Shown: positions 1 to 11,632, numbered from the stretch's first letter. The stretch: DNA of 64,000 bases from Aphis gossypii (GCF_020184175.1 NW_026083147.1:1-64000), one strand, 5' to 3'. A program made the numbers and translations. Notes: generated by a model from the sequence alone, not told the origin.

Positions 1-195
1 ATAATACACAGCATAAAGACGAAATTAACGGAAAAATGCAAAACCCAATTTTCAGAACATACTCAAGAGGAAAGCCAAGAGCTTAATCCACCAGCAACAA
101 CAAATCAAAACGAAGACATAATTGAATTTCCACTTACAGCAAGAAATAGCCCGGAGCCCCACTATGCAAATTTACAACCTTACGGTTTTAAGTAA
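1..195 (+). CDS. C-terminal end of the last ORF of an LTR retroelement (env position), partial
   Basis: The frame is open from base 1 to the TAA at 193-195 (64 codons) and enters from outside the window. The tail is hydrophilic (Glu, Gln, Pro, Asn) and ends HYANLQPYGFK. It lies 25 bp before a purine tract and a TGTAGTAAG LTR start, the place of the last ORF (env, or pol in env-less elements) in Ty3/gypsy and errantivirus elements. The identity is inferred from position and composition only. There is no membrane segment in the visible part, so it would be a cytoplasmic tail if Env. Confidence 0.45.
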   Translation: MIHSIKTKLTEKCKTQFSEHTQEESQELNPPATTNQNEDIIEFPLTARNSPEPHYANLQPYGFK

Positions 196-220
196 GAAAG
201 TCGGGGACTTCCAGCTTCGA

Positions 221-229
221 GGGGAGGAA
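221..229 (+). promoter_or_regulatory. Polypurine tract of LTR retroelement
   Basis: GGGGAGGAA directly precedes TGTAGTAAGCC, the typical PPT/LTR junction priming plus-strand DNA synthesis in gypsy-like elements. It supports the LTR call that follows. Confidence 0.5.
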
Positions 230-848
230 TGTAGTAAGCCGACGGAGTCGTCTCACTATTTTCTTTTCTATTTTAACTCATTTACATATACTACGAGGTT
301 CTGCACATTTAAATATTTTATTATCATACTCGTAGCGATACGTAATTAAATTTGATGGCAATTTCCAAGAATCAAAGCGTATGGGAAAACACAGCCACAA
401 ACAACTTTTTCTTGCCCTTTTGACAAACAAGCCATGCACATAAATCATAGATGCGCACGCCTTGGTATAATAGCACAACAACAAGTCCAATCCAGGGGTT
501 AAGTGTCTTGGGCGCAAAACCACTTTTGTAGCTACAGTGACAACATTCTATAACACACCTTTTTGTCCATTTCCTAGTCTCTATCATGTACAACCAGGGG
601 GTACAGAGAACCATATAAATACAGGTCTCTGTCCGTCTTAAAATTTAGAATTAGTTTCACATTCGCATAGAGCTAGTCTATGTCCGAATTTTAGATTAAC
701 TTTTTCTCGGGCAGCTACTTAACGTGCTGTCCTCAAATTCTTATACACTAGTTTTTATTGTAACAAATTATAACTTTAATTTTATTAAACTCTTGTATTA
801 ACATTGTGTCTTTGTCTCACTTTTAAAACCCGTAATCTTTTCTCGACA
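230..848 (+). repeat. 3' LTR of a gypsy/errantivirus-like retroelement
   Basis: Begins TGTAGTAAGCC just after the purine tract. A TATAAATA box lies near 614, as expected for an LTR promoter at U3/R. The right boundary is uncertain; the CGACA at about 844-848 is my best TG...CA end. The 5' LTR would be upstream of the window, so the boundary and target duplication cannot be verified here. Confidence 0.4.
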
Positions 849-1654
849 ACTTGATCCAACTGCAGATGTCAAGCACTCATTTATAAACGATAGTGAGAGA
901 TCACTACACTGTTAACAGAGCACAATGTGTTAATCGACCTTGCTCGGCAACATTCAAATCAGAAATATAACTGCATACGCCAATGCTCCAATAAGTACAG
1001 ACTGTTGCAAAGGTGAGTCGGTTTATATGCGTGCCTTTGCGATGAATCGTAGATAAAACTACAACACAAAACGATCTAACCTATGATTGTTGATCGATAC
1101 TATTTCTTAAAAATATTTCAACGCGTTGCGTATAAACACGTGACGGGCTCGTTCAGTCGTTTAACACCGAAGCGTAAAACGGTGCTAATATTAGTTGGAA
1201 AGTACTGTACATCGCACTCGTGTATATAATGTAATGGAGTCAATACGTAAACAAACGGTTTGCTTACATACGTGTGCACGACAAATCTACGTGTTGGAGA
1301 ATGAAATTGTACTCACCGGTCTTCGAAATCCTTGATATAATAAAAAAAACAACCGAATAATAATAACTGAAGAAAGTATTAGAAATAAAATAAGTAAATG
1401 TAATAATATAATGAGTACAAAATACTATGAATGTGCAAAAAAAGAACAAAAAACGAAAAAAAAATGCTACGATAACTGTATTGCACGGGTGTTGATCGTA
1501 GCCTGCCGAATTCGACGAACGGCTCGACCGTCAACGGCCGACGCGTCCTCCTCTCCCACTCTTTATTAATTAATATCACGCCGTCCAAAGACTATTGACA
1601 CTGTAAACATGTAATGCGAAATTCAAACGTGGTATCCGTCGTAACCAACATAAT
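849..1654. other. No gene seen
   Basis: Intergenic sequence of mixed composition. Read on the minus strand, about 1300-1335 contains ACCGGTGAGTACAATTTC, a splice-donor-like motif similar to the donor in the repeats at 12.8 and 19.3 kb. Short ORFs on the minus strand here have no recognisable content. Confidence 0.5.
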
Positions 1655-2296
1655 ATGTGGTATTCGGCGGCTATATACGAAATATCGGACACACTCATAG
1701 GAAATTGGAAAAGCCGTTTAATAACAATCGAAACGCCGACGTGAGTACATGATATTTATTAATACATTTTCTAATGGTTAATAGTTACGTTAGGGAAAAC
1801 TTTGTGATATTTGACTAAATTATTTATAATTTATTTCAGCATGGACAAACGAATCTCAATCGGTTCAATTGAAAACTGCCCGGTTTCAGCATCAATATAT
1901 ATGGTGCGAATGATGCTGAAAACCCGGGCAAGATCGAGGCCAGAAGGCCTAAACAGGCCGTACGCCGTAAGTTTATTTAAAGCTAACTGATCACATGTCA
2001 ACGGTTTCATAAAAAATGTATCATTTTTTGTTTTATTTCAGGTTGTTTCAATTGCAACGGCTACGGCCACATAGCTAGAAAATGTGAGTGTTTTATTTAA
2101 TATTTATTGCATTATACTTGCCATGTGCTCATCGTGGGTAGTATATTTAATTAGATTAATATTTCAGGCAAAAAAAAAAAATAAAAAAAATAAAAAAGAC
2201 ACGTCGGCGCCGACCCCGCCGGTGGCAGGGGATCGGGAAGCGACGGTGGCCCCGGGAGCGGTGGTAGCCCCGGGAGCGGCAGAGGCCCCAATATAA
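1655..2296 (+). CDS. Small spliced gene with CCHC zinc knuckle (gag-like nucleic-acid-binding)
   Basis: Four exon-like blocks with consensus splice sites are visible: up to 1740 (then GTGAGT), 1840-1966 (then GTAAGT), 2042-2083 (then GTGAGT) and 2168-2296 ending TAA. Joining blocks 3 and 4 completes a zinc knuckle C-x2-C-x4-H-x4-C (CFNCNGYGHIARKC), its last Cys codon split across the intron. A Lys/Asn tract and an Ala/Pro/Gly tail follow. The first two blocks join in one frame from the ATG at 1655, but block 2 to block 3 needs a different phase, so either the splice choice differs or the gene is degenerate. Knuckles of this type bind single-stranded RNA or DNA in Gag and cellular proteins. 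The short exons argue against a plain retroelement Gag. A host gene or domesticated gag is possible. Confidence 0.45.
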
Positions 2297-2304
2297 ATGA
2301 ACTG

Positions 2305-3835
2305 TAAGTAATATAATTTGTTCAAAATTATTTAACTAATATTGCAATTGAGATATTTAATTTTTTTTTTCCAGGAAAAAAAAATATATAAAAAAAAAAG
2401 TAATATAATATATAATAATATAATAATATATGTAATAAAATAATAATAATAATAATAATAAATATTTTTAACATTTCCCACTTATTAATATTGCGAACAT
2501 TTTTATAATAAAAACACATATAATTATATATCATTATATACCTACTTTGTTAATGTCAAATGGTTTTAAATGTTTTTCAAATTCAAAATTTCATTATCTC
2601 GTACACATAGCATTTACCTATTTATGTTATATATATATCGTTGTATATCTACTTTGTTGAACGATTTTAAATGTTTATTGTATATAATAAAAATTGTTTT
2701 TTACGCACCGTAAAACATTCATTAAATCGCATACAACACGTACCTATTTTTTTTCATTTTTATATTATATATTTCCATACGTTTTGTGCAACTAAATTAT
2801 ATTGTATACCTAGGTGTATCATATTATATTAATAAATGTTTATTAGTGCTGTAGTACCATACATTGGAATTTTTTTATTTTTTTTTAATTAGGTACGTTA
2901 TGTCTTACCACTACATAAATATATATATACATATTATATATTGTATAACGTCGCGGTATATCTACCTACTCATATTGTATATTGTGCAATTGCATCTTAT
3001 TATTATAAACGTATTTTCCGTGTCTATGATATCGGTGTTCTAATACATAATATATGTATTTAAGGGGTTCAATGAGGTATTGGTCTTCTACGAATACAAA
3101 ATATATACCTAATAAGCAAAATTTGTATATACTTTCGCATATTTAAAGTTGTACGTATTTAACAATAATACGCCGACTGTGGAAGTGAAGGCGTATAGTA
3201 ATGATGTACCTACACTGATAATTAATAAATAGGTACTAATTTTGTATTGAGTACAACGAATTTACCAACAATAAATAGATTTACAATTCGTCAAATCGAA
3301 ATCTTATCGACGATAAGATAGTATTACTATACCCAAAGATTAAATCTAACACGGCCGCCGTTGACGTCCAATTAATATCGGACTGCGAAGATGACAATAT
3401 ATATTATATAAACATAATATAAACGCCACGTAAAAATAAAATCGAAATCTCCTTTTTTTTTAATGTTTAATAACAATTGCATTTCATCGGCGTGCAAAAA
3501 CTCGAGATAAACCTGTACGTATATAATATAAACACAATTATATTTATGATATGGGTAAGAATAATTTAGCATTGATTTATCAAGTAAAATTAAATTCAAC
3601 TACAACATAGTACATACACTCGAATGAGTGGAATATCGGAATTGAATAACAAATCCGCCTAAATTATATAATTACCCATGTTTACAATATTGCCGAGTTC
3701 AAAAAATAATAAATATACATAAATAGCGTATAGGTAGTATATATATGGGAAACTATAAAATATATAATATTCCAGTAATATACGTAGGTATGTATAATAT
3801 ATTATTAAACGGTGTTTAACTCTCGACAATCAAAC
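2305..3835. other. AT-rich spacer, no gene
   Basis: Very AT-rich DNA with TA and AAT microsatellites (for example around 2440-2462). Only short low-complexity ORFs occur. I see no repeat unit with defined ends. Confidence 0.6.
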
Positions 3836-3837
3836 GA

Positions 3838-4075
3838 AAAAACGAAAAAAAAAATCGGAAAAAAATGCAAAAAAACCAAGAGCGTCCGGGCGGCCATGCG
3901 TTTTAAAGCGCCGCCGTAGGATCGACGACGTAACCGCCCGGAGCGGGATTTGAACCTGACTATCCTAGCACGGGGACCTAACGCCTAAACCTATCGACTA
4001 CAGTTTGAGATGAAAAACCGAGTCGAACGTCGAGCCCTTAAGCCGTTTCCGGACCGCAGAGAACACCGCATATTA
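3838..4075 (-). repeat. tRNA-derived SINE-like repeat
   Basis: On the minus strand a tRNA-like head has a box A TAGTCGATAGG (about 4001-3990) and a box B GGTTCAAATCC (3956-3946), the internal RNA polymerase III promoter, spaced as in a tRNA. Downstream on the same strand the unit runs through a GC-rich body into T-rich tracts near 3840, which could end pol III transcription. It abuts the dispersed repeat at 4075. Not called a working tRNA: the anticodon arm is not convincing and the body extends past a 3' end. Confidence 0.55.
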
Positions 4076-4727
4076 TGTACAGTGTCAGCGTGTTGTAGGT
4101 GTCTATTATAATATCACATCATAGTCCAATATATTAGGCAAAACATTAAAACAAATCGAATAGGTATCAATCGTACAATACAATATATAACAATATTAAA
4201 ATATATATAATTTATTCAGAGAAATCGTTACAGTATACATTAAAACGTATTACACATTACATCATAGTCAATTTAAAGGACACTCTTAATAAAATACTAT
4301 AAGAAAAGTGTCATAAACTCTTAGGTATGATTAAGAATATTTGCAATTACAACTTTGACTATACCTGTACCTAACTGCTTTTATATTAAGAAACATATCA
4401 ATTTTATACGTATGTGTGTGTGTGAATAAATGAAAAAATTCCGTATAATTCGTGTGTAATGAAGCTTATATTAATATTAATTGTCTGTTTAATATAACGT
4501 TTTATAATATAACAAACAGCCGATAAAAAAAAAAAAAATCGTCGAAAACCCGCGGAATAATCGAACCTAACGTAAGAAAAACGCGTTATCAAGACGGGGG
4601 CGTTGGAGAACCATCCGTTTTCGATAACGACGGCGGCCGCGGCGGGCCATAGAGCATAAAAAGGGCGACCGAGGCGCATTCTTTTTATAAGGAAACGAAC
4701 TTCTTCACGCTTTATTATATAAGGAGA
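4076..4727 (-). repeat. Dispersed repeat, inverted copy of the unit at 16.6-17.4 kb
   Basis: Reverse complement of 16575-17445 with small changes: shared blocks include the GCGCCTCGGTCGCC region, a T-tract, a CA microsatellite and a long AT-rich tail. No ORF with recognisable content. Both copies start at CTTATATAATAAAGCGTG. It behaves as a non-autonomous mobile unit of unknown class. Confidence 0.65.
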
Positions 4728-4924
4728 TTATAGATTTTTGTTGGCTACGTAAGAATGGAAAAAATTATTTTGTTGAATCACCGCCATAACTTTATTGTAA
4801 TGTGATTGATGTAAAAATTTGATTTTTGATGTGTCATTAATATAATTTTGAATTTGAATATTGCTATTGTTCAAATGCATTTGTATTTTATAACACCTTC
4901 TTTTCTTTTCTTTTTTTCTTCCAG

Positions 4925-4973
4925 ATGTGCCTCGCTCTGCTGTGAAATTCGGTCTAAGTGATATTCGATCTAA
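4925..4973 (+). pseudogene. P-element transposase micro-exon, orphan copy
   Basis: A polypyrimidine tract and CAG are followed by 49 nt encoding DVPRSAVKFGLSDIRSK, then a GTAAGTA donor. The same peptide and the following intron sequence occur at the end of the P-element-like transposase coding region near 37.27 kb, and again at 33.99-34.09 kb on the minus strand. The exon with its flanking intron sequence to about 5040 is therefore a fragment of that element family, separated from the rest of the gene. Confidence 0.6.
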
Positions 4974-5040
4974 GTAAGTACCCTAGATCGGAGACGTTAC
5001 TGTAAAGAAAATATCGTAAAAAGTCTAGTAGTCACAATTT

Positions 5041-6400
5041 TAGTTAACCTAACCTATCCAAGGGTTATGGAAGGCGCCGAGGGGGTCCTAACCTAACCTT
5101 AGATGGGGTCGAGTGAAAATCGTTTTACGGGGAATTCGGTCGGAAATGGTAATCGGGTGTCTAGAAGAGATCATTTACTAAAAAAGTACTTAAGTCGATC
5201 GTTGAGTTTATAAGATATTACCTATAGTTAATATACCTAACTGATAGTATTATCATTGTTATCGCTATCGGTGTAAAAGTTTATCTCGACATAATTGACC
5301 GGCTGTTTTTTGAATGTGTTATAATGTAATTGTATGCGACCAACACTATGGGCCGAAGGACCACTCGGTAATGCCCGAGAACAATGTAAGTACCACAACA
5401 CGACCACTTATAAGGTGAACGCCGACTAAGTGACCGATAGGCAACCAAATGTACCTGTACGCCTTATAAATTGCAAGTAGGCAATTCTTGCGCTTGACGA
5501 CGACACGGAGGAACGGGAAGAGAAATATAATATATATGAGATAAACAAGGGAAGTAGGATAATACAATTTAGTTAATGGGGCCAAGGGGCCCTGTGATCG
5601 ATCCGGTCTGGTGCGATGACCACAGGGGGGAACTATCGATATGAGACAACTTAAAAAGAATTATAATTAAGGCAGGTGGTGGCGGGCTGGAGACTGGTCG
5701 GCTGGTGACTGATACGACTGGAGGACCGGGGCGGCGTCTCACACACCACGGTGGGTGCTGGCGGTCTTACGCGGTGACAACCTCAATGGTGCTGACGTGA
5801 TGGTGGAGCAGCGTCACGCAGTAGTCGGAAGACGCTGGCTATGGTGAATGAATCAATGAGGTGATAAGATGGTGAAGAAACTTATGAAGTGTGTCGTGGT
5901 ATGAGGGTGTTTATTTTGTTTCTTCACAGTGAAGATAATCCGTGAGTGATAGATCACGGAAGAATAATGACAATAGTAAATAGTAATACACGTTATTGCG
6001 CTCAATGCGACTTACAAAACATCAAAAAAAACCAATAAAAACTAAGAGCCAAAATATGCTGCAATAGCGGAAAAAGAATCAAAGACAATAAAAACGTACA
6101 TAAAAGATATGTAGTAAAAAATAATAATAATACTTAAGGCGTTGGCCGCAGAGTACTAACAATAATAATAATGATAAATTAATAAGAGATAACATATGAT
6201 AATATACAAACGGCAAAGCTGACCAATAATTAAATAATATAATAGGAACACAAAGAGAATAAATATATAGATAGTATAATAATATTAAGATAATTTATAA
6301 TGAACACGTAGAAGACGGAGAGGAGTATGGAGAGGAAAAAAAACAATTAAGACGGTGTCATCGTCGCGCATAAGCGAGATAAGCACGATGTTTGGCGTGA
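5041..6400. other. No gene recognised; GC-variable block, possibly LTR-derived
   Basis: Less AT-rich than the flanks between 5330 and 5960. It has G-rich tracts near 5626 and, on the minus strand, a TTTATAAGG box near 5465 that could be an LTR promoter. Homology could not be established. From about 6000 the sequence returns to AAT-rich DNA. Confidence 0.3.
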
Positions 6401-6409
6401 ACAGTAATA

Positions 6410-6650
6410 ATATATATATATATTACATAATATAAAAATACGAAAAATGGTTATTGATTGTTTATTATTCCTCAACCAGTGTAATACGGTGTTCGGTCGC
6501 TTGCCCGGTTCTTTTGTGTTTGTAAAACAAAAAACAGATGAATACGAAAAATTGCAATTAAGTGTCTAGCTATCCGTCCTCAACCAGTGTAAATATATAC
6601 CTGTGAAAGTGTGATGTTAGTTCTTAAACACATATATATTATATTATATG
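6410..6650 (+). repeat. Left part of a dispersed repeat split by the DUF7869-like element
   Basis: Matches the reverse complement of 29550-29800, including the block around CGCTTGCCCGGTTCTTTTG and the motif CTAGCTATC-CTCAACCAG. The match resumes after 9967, so the intervening 3.3 kb is an insertion. Related short pieces occur near 34.35, 34.95 and 37.0-37.1 kb. Confidence 0.7.
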
Positions 6651-9600
6651 AGTAGGCTGGAATCAAAAGTCACATGTTCCAACAAATGGTAAAATGAGTC
6701 TGTGTGTTGGATCATGTGAGTTTTGTAACTAATAATAGAATTATGCGTCAGAAACGTAAATATTTTAATAATAACCTTGATTCTGATATAATATTTTGTT
6801 GTTGGTTTTCCCAGAACAATAATATATACGTCATATTAGAACGTATAAAACTAATATATAAATTTAGAAAAGTTTTATAACATCAAATTGTTAATGAGAA
6901 AATTATAATGTGCATTAGTATATTAGTGCCATCGACGACGAAAACACGAGCGACGTTTAATAATAATAATATTATTATATTGTATTATACACATCTTGAC
7001 GTGTAAAATATTATTTAATTAAACTAAATGCAATTTACTGTAATAATTACGTACAATGGAAAGTAATGTTTCACCCATTTCACCTGGTGAGCGGCCCAAA
7101 AAATGCATAAGAAATGAATCGAATTGGAAAAAAAAACATAGAAAAAAATGAAAGGTGTATTTTAATTAAATTATTTATACACCTATTAATTAATAAATTT
7201 ATTATTGTTGACATTATGTTCATTGTAGATATAAACCATCAATGTTACCGGTACCTCCGACATGTAATCACGATACAAACAAATTCAAATGTAAGTCACT
7301 TACAATGAAAGATATTAGTGAATTTCACAGCTTATTTTATCGAGTACCAAATAAGAAGATCCAAGATCAGTTTATTCTTAAGTATATTAAAATAAATATT
7401 GTTCAAAGTCGTCACGAACGTAAAGATAAAGGTAACTCAAATAAATCTCAACTTGATAGAACGACAAAGTATTTTGTAAGAAATAGCGAAAAAGTGTTAG
7501 TCCCCGTGTGTATGGATGCGTTCCTCCATATCCTACATGTTTCTCGTTTTAGAGTTAATCGTATTACTAAAGCATTTCATAATGAAGGTTTTGTTGAAGA
7601 AAAACGAGGTGGTTTTAAACAGGATGATACTTTTAGGCCTAAAAGAGAATGTATCATAAATGTTATTAATAGATTTCATTGCGTAGAATCGCATTATTGT
7701 CGCGGAAAGACCGCCCGAAAGTATTTTCCGAATGAACTCAATGTAAAAAAGATGTGGGATATCTATTTAGAAAATTCAGAAAACTTACCTGTGAAACTAA
7801 GTCTTTTTCGTCACATTTTTAACACTTGTTATAATCTTTTGATTTGATCAACCAAGAAAGGACGTGTGTTCCACATGTTTAAGTTTAACTGAGCGAAAAA
7901 AGTTAGACAAGATCCTGAAAAGAAGCAGCAAATAGAACACGAGAAAACATTGCATAAGCTTCTTTTTAATGCTTTTTATGAACTTTTGAAAGATACTGAT
8001 CCCCACTTATTAATTTTATCTTATGATTTTCAAAAAAATCTACCATTATCTAAAGTGCCCGATCAGCGTGCTTATTACAGCCGCCAAATTTATTTACAAA
8101 ATTTTACTATCGTTGAAGGCCACAGTAAGTCTGCGTTAAATAAATCTACGGTTACTTCATATTGTTGGATTGAAAACGAGTATAACAGAGATTCAAACAT
8201 GATAGTTTCATGCGTTTTTGATAAATTAAATACGGTCGATATGACAAACTTTGCGAGAATACAGTTGGTGCCCGACGGTTGCGCTGGGCAAAATAAAAAT
8301 TCTTCTATTGTCGCTATGGATCACGCTTGGTTGCTATCCGATAAGCACCACAACATATTGAAGAGGTTGAAGTAGATTTTCCAATCACTGGACATAGCTT
8401 TTTACCAGCAGATCGTGTATTTGGCATATTTGAAAAGCAATTACTGAAATTTGAAACTATAACTAAACCAGAAATAGTATATGAAATAATTGGGAGACAT
8501 GGAACCATAAAGCATGTTGGTACTGACATTGAAGTAAAAGATTTTAGATTAATGGCTCGTACTGCATTTAAAAATACATCTTCATGGCCTTTCCAAATAT
8601 CGCAAGTAAAACGCCTTTTTATAAAACGCCAAAAAACGATTGGCATTGTCATTGTTAGAGGAGAAGGTTCATACCCAATGGATATTGGAGTTTATAAATC
8701 ATTAATTCAGTTGAAGAAAAAGAAAGAATTGCCTGGTATTTTATTCAATGCAGATATCGCGAAAAAAACCAATATTTTACCTATTGCAAAATTCAATGAT
8801 GTACATAAGCTTTTGGAAGCTCATTTTGGACCAGAATAGAAAAGTAACAAGGAGTTGGAATTCTATACCAAACTAATGCAATGATGTGCGTTTAAGCCAT
8901 CATATCTTTTTTAAATTTAAAGTATATAAGAAAATAATTATAATAATTATCAGCCATTAAGATTAAGCACACACATACACACACACATTGATATATCATA
9001 TTATAAGAACTCCAGTCTGCCGTTCAGACGGCCAATTGCGTTATCTGTGTGTCATCGTACTGACGGTAAGAGACTACGCAGATCGTCTGGACAGTAAGAC
9101 ATAGTTAATTAATTATAAACGTTTTTAATAATAATTTAATATATATATATATATATTAATGTGTGTAAAAAAAAAGTGTTAAATAAAATTAATAAATAGT
9201 GATTCAAAGAAAAAAGTCTTTTTATTCTGGAATATAAATCGGTCACCTCATTTCACATATCAGACTAAAGCCATGGTTTCAACGAACAAGTCGACATGGA
9301 AATCAGAGAGGTAATATACTAATATTTATTTACTAAGTTATGGTTATTTAATAAATAATGAATTTAGAAATATGTAATCTCCCCCGTTTAACTAAGTAAT
9401 CCTTTTTCAAATCATTACACTAAGCTTAGGAAATTCAGAGGAGCAATCTGATGAACCAGAACCTTATTGGGAACAAGTTCTAGAAGACGTTACAGAAAAT
9501 GTATAAGAATAATGTTTAAATAATGTGTTTTTTTTTTATTTTTATTAGTTACTTTTCATAGGTCACAGGTTATGAAAATGTTAAAAGTTTAAAATATTTA

Positions 9601-9967
9601 ATAACGATTAGAATTTTCTAATAAAAATCAAAATGTACGAATCTATAAAAACTTTATTCTATTTTATTATTATTATAAGCTATATATTGTCATAACTCAC
9701 ATGTTCACATATAGTTATAATCAAAACTCACAAGTTTCATATATTGATTTCAAAATTCACATGTTTGGAACTTCTAACTTTAAAATATAGTATTTAAACG
9801 ACGGAAATCATATTTTTTTTTATCAAAGATTTGTGTTTTTAGACATAAATTATACAATAATGATGTACTTGGTTTTATTTAATGTTACAGTACCTTTTCC
9901 TCTAGTTTTTGTCGTTTTCTGAAAAAAGTGATTTTTGGAACATGTGACTTTTGATTCTACCCTACTC
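6651..9967 (+). mobile_element. TIR-bounded DNA transposon carrying a DUF7869-like gene
   Basis: The left end reads GAGTAGGCTGGAATCAAAAG and continues TCACATGTTCCAA. The right end, reverse-complemented, reads GAGTAGGGTAGAATCAAAAG and continues TCACATGTTCCAA: inverted repeats of about 33 bp with few mismatches. The uninterrupted homologous repeat at 29.5 kb lacks this DNA, giving an empty site. Several TCACATGTT-like motifs lie just inside both ends (for example 9700-9780), resembling subterminal transposase-binding arrays. The flanks are pure A/T, so the target duplication (perhaps ATAT or TATA) cannot be resolved by eye. The only gene inside is the putative transposase at 7056-8839. Superfamily not assigned. 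Confidence 0.7.
7056..8839 (+). pseudogene. DUF7869-like putative transposase, frameshifted
   Basis: A first exon at 7056 (MESNVSP...) has the basic NWKKKHRKK tail. A second block runs from about 7224, with CxCKS-type cysteines and the domain YFVRNSEKVLVPVC...FLHILHVSRFRVNRI. Reading continues through frame changes near 7840-7920 and 8340 to a stop at 8839. Motifs that could form an RNase-H-like metal site are YDFQKNLPL (about 8022), LVPDGCAGQNKNSS (about 8270) and GHSFLPADRVFG (about 8394). The family is abundant and poorly characterised in aphid and cnidarian proteomes; DUF7869 is the domain name I recall. Its place inside inverted repeats suggests it mobilises the element; this is inference. 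At least two indels mean this copy is probably dead. Confidence 0.6.
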
Positions 9968-10500
9968 ATATATATTAATTTAATCGACCACATCATATAT
10001 TGTACACATGTATTTGAAAATCAAATTAAAGGAATATAAAGTATTTTAAAGGACACTATAGTATATAATATTATTAACAAACAATAAATATTAAACTTGG
10101 CAATAATACGTTTAAGTATTGGAGTTAATTCTTTTTAATTGTTAGTAATGGTAAATAATTAAGAATATTGTATATTTTTGTGATATATTTGATATATATT
10201 TTGAACATGAGACATAAAAAAAAACATACAGTACAATGTGTATTATAATTATTATTAAAATGTAAGTAATTAATGAAAATATTACATACATAAAACGCTG
10301 TACATGCATGGTGTGTGTTATAACAATTGTTATGGTCAACAGTGTCTGGTTTGGTTACAAATCAGTAACTACAATGCTTATGTTGTATTATAACAATTAA
10401 AATTTTTGTTCAATGAAACAATGTCAATCAATATTATTATTATTGTTTCTTAAGGACATTGACAAACAATATAAATACAAATTAAATGTGTAAATTTAAA
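9968..10500 (+). repeat. Right part of the split dispersed repeat
   Basis: Continues the repeat interrupted at 6650. It matches the reverse complement of 28988-29545 closely, including the block GACATTGACAAACAATATAA. The 28.9-kb copy ends near 10490 of this one. No coding content. Confidence 0.7.
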
Positions 10501-10869
10501 TGCATGTCCAACATAAGTAGATTATTAATGAAATAAAAAAAATTAATGGAATACACAAATAAAATGCTATACATACCGTGTAGCAAATTGTTATGGTTAA
10601 CAGTTTTTACTTAAGTTGCAAATTAGTAGAATGATAGTTTTGTTATTATTGATTATGTTCACACTTGCATTGATTTAGAATATAAGAGTATCCAACATGA
10701 ATCATTACTCCTTATGTTTCTGAAACAATATAAATACAAATAATAACATACATTTGATATGATATAATATTCTAAATATTTTACCAACTCGTGTGTTTGA
10801 AGCAAGTTTAAGTACATGTTTGACATTAGTTACGAATTTACTACAAAGCGAATTCGCATCCAGAGAAAA
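10501..10869. other. AT-rich spacer, no gene
   Basis: Nothing recognisable; it resembles the tail of the preceding repeat. Confidence 0.5.
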
Positions 10870-10929
10870 CTACGTGGAGGTTGTCAAACTTTCTCTCCAC
10901 GAGTTGCACTCATGACTGCCCATAAACTG

Positions 10930-11632
10930 TGGGTCACACAGACCACTTGGATCACACAGCGTAGTTTTACCTGATCCTCCGGGTCCGTCGACGTAGAACA
11001 TTTTTGAGCAGTTTCTGTTGTCGTTTATGGCCGCCATCACACGATCGAACACTGTCCGTTGTTCGTTTTTCAAGCCGTTCAATTGTACAGTCCAGCGTAC
11101 CGCAGCGTTTATTGCACACAGAATGTCATCGTCAGGGTCTTCTTCTAGCAGTGCGACGTCCAATAGAGGCAAACTGTAGTCCGAGAGCGATTTCCCGTGA
11201 ACCTGAAGTAACTGCTCGATGGCATTGAGACACGCCGCTCTAGCGCGTTCGACGTCTCGCAATCGCTGATTAAAGTCCTACATCATGTGAGCTTCGCTGA
11301 CTTGGTACAACGCCAGTGAGTTTGCGGTTTCGCAAAACAATAGTATCGTCACAAATAGGTAACGAAGCTGAACTGGAGTGTCCAATGTTGCCGATTCTGC
11401 CATGCAAACCCGCAGAGCTCGGTCGTCTTCCAAAAGTCCCATCGTGACATCTGCAGCCACATAGTTTGGATGCACCACCCTGTCTACTGTCCTCATATCG
11501 TGGAAAGACTGTGAAACTCTCTTGTGCTCTCTCTTGAAAACGATCTCGATCAAGTGGGTTGACGACGTACATTCGAGCCAACGTCTCGTACGTCATCTGT
11601 CTTTGCCGTCGCGCCCATGATCTGCGTGTCAC
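10930..11632 (-). pseudogene. Helitron PIF1-type helicase fragment
   Basis: Translation on the minus strand gives the region before and including the helicase Walker A loop. RQMTYETLARMYVVNP, then (after a frameshift near 11500) MRTVDRVVHPNYVAADVTMGLLEDD, and finally DGPGGSGKTTL near 10970 match the order in Rep-helicase proteins of Helitrons, where the PIF1 domain unwinds donor DNA during rolling-circle transposition. An in-frame TAG at 11280-11278 breaks the frame again. After GKTTL the similarity stops, so most of the helicase and the Rep nuclease are missing. Confidence 0.75.

Noticed and set aside
3929..4010. Functional tRNA gene on the minus strand
   Set aside because: The T-arm looks good but the anticodon arm and acceptor pairing are not convincing; treated as SINE head.
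5346..5585. 79-codon hydrophobic minus-strand ORF
   Set aside because: No motif; probably part of LTR-like or random sequence.
10142..10339. Hydrophobic 65-codon minus-strand ORF
   Set aside because: Lies in a non-coding repeat that is also present at 29.2 kb, where it is read as a different short frame; low complexity.
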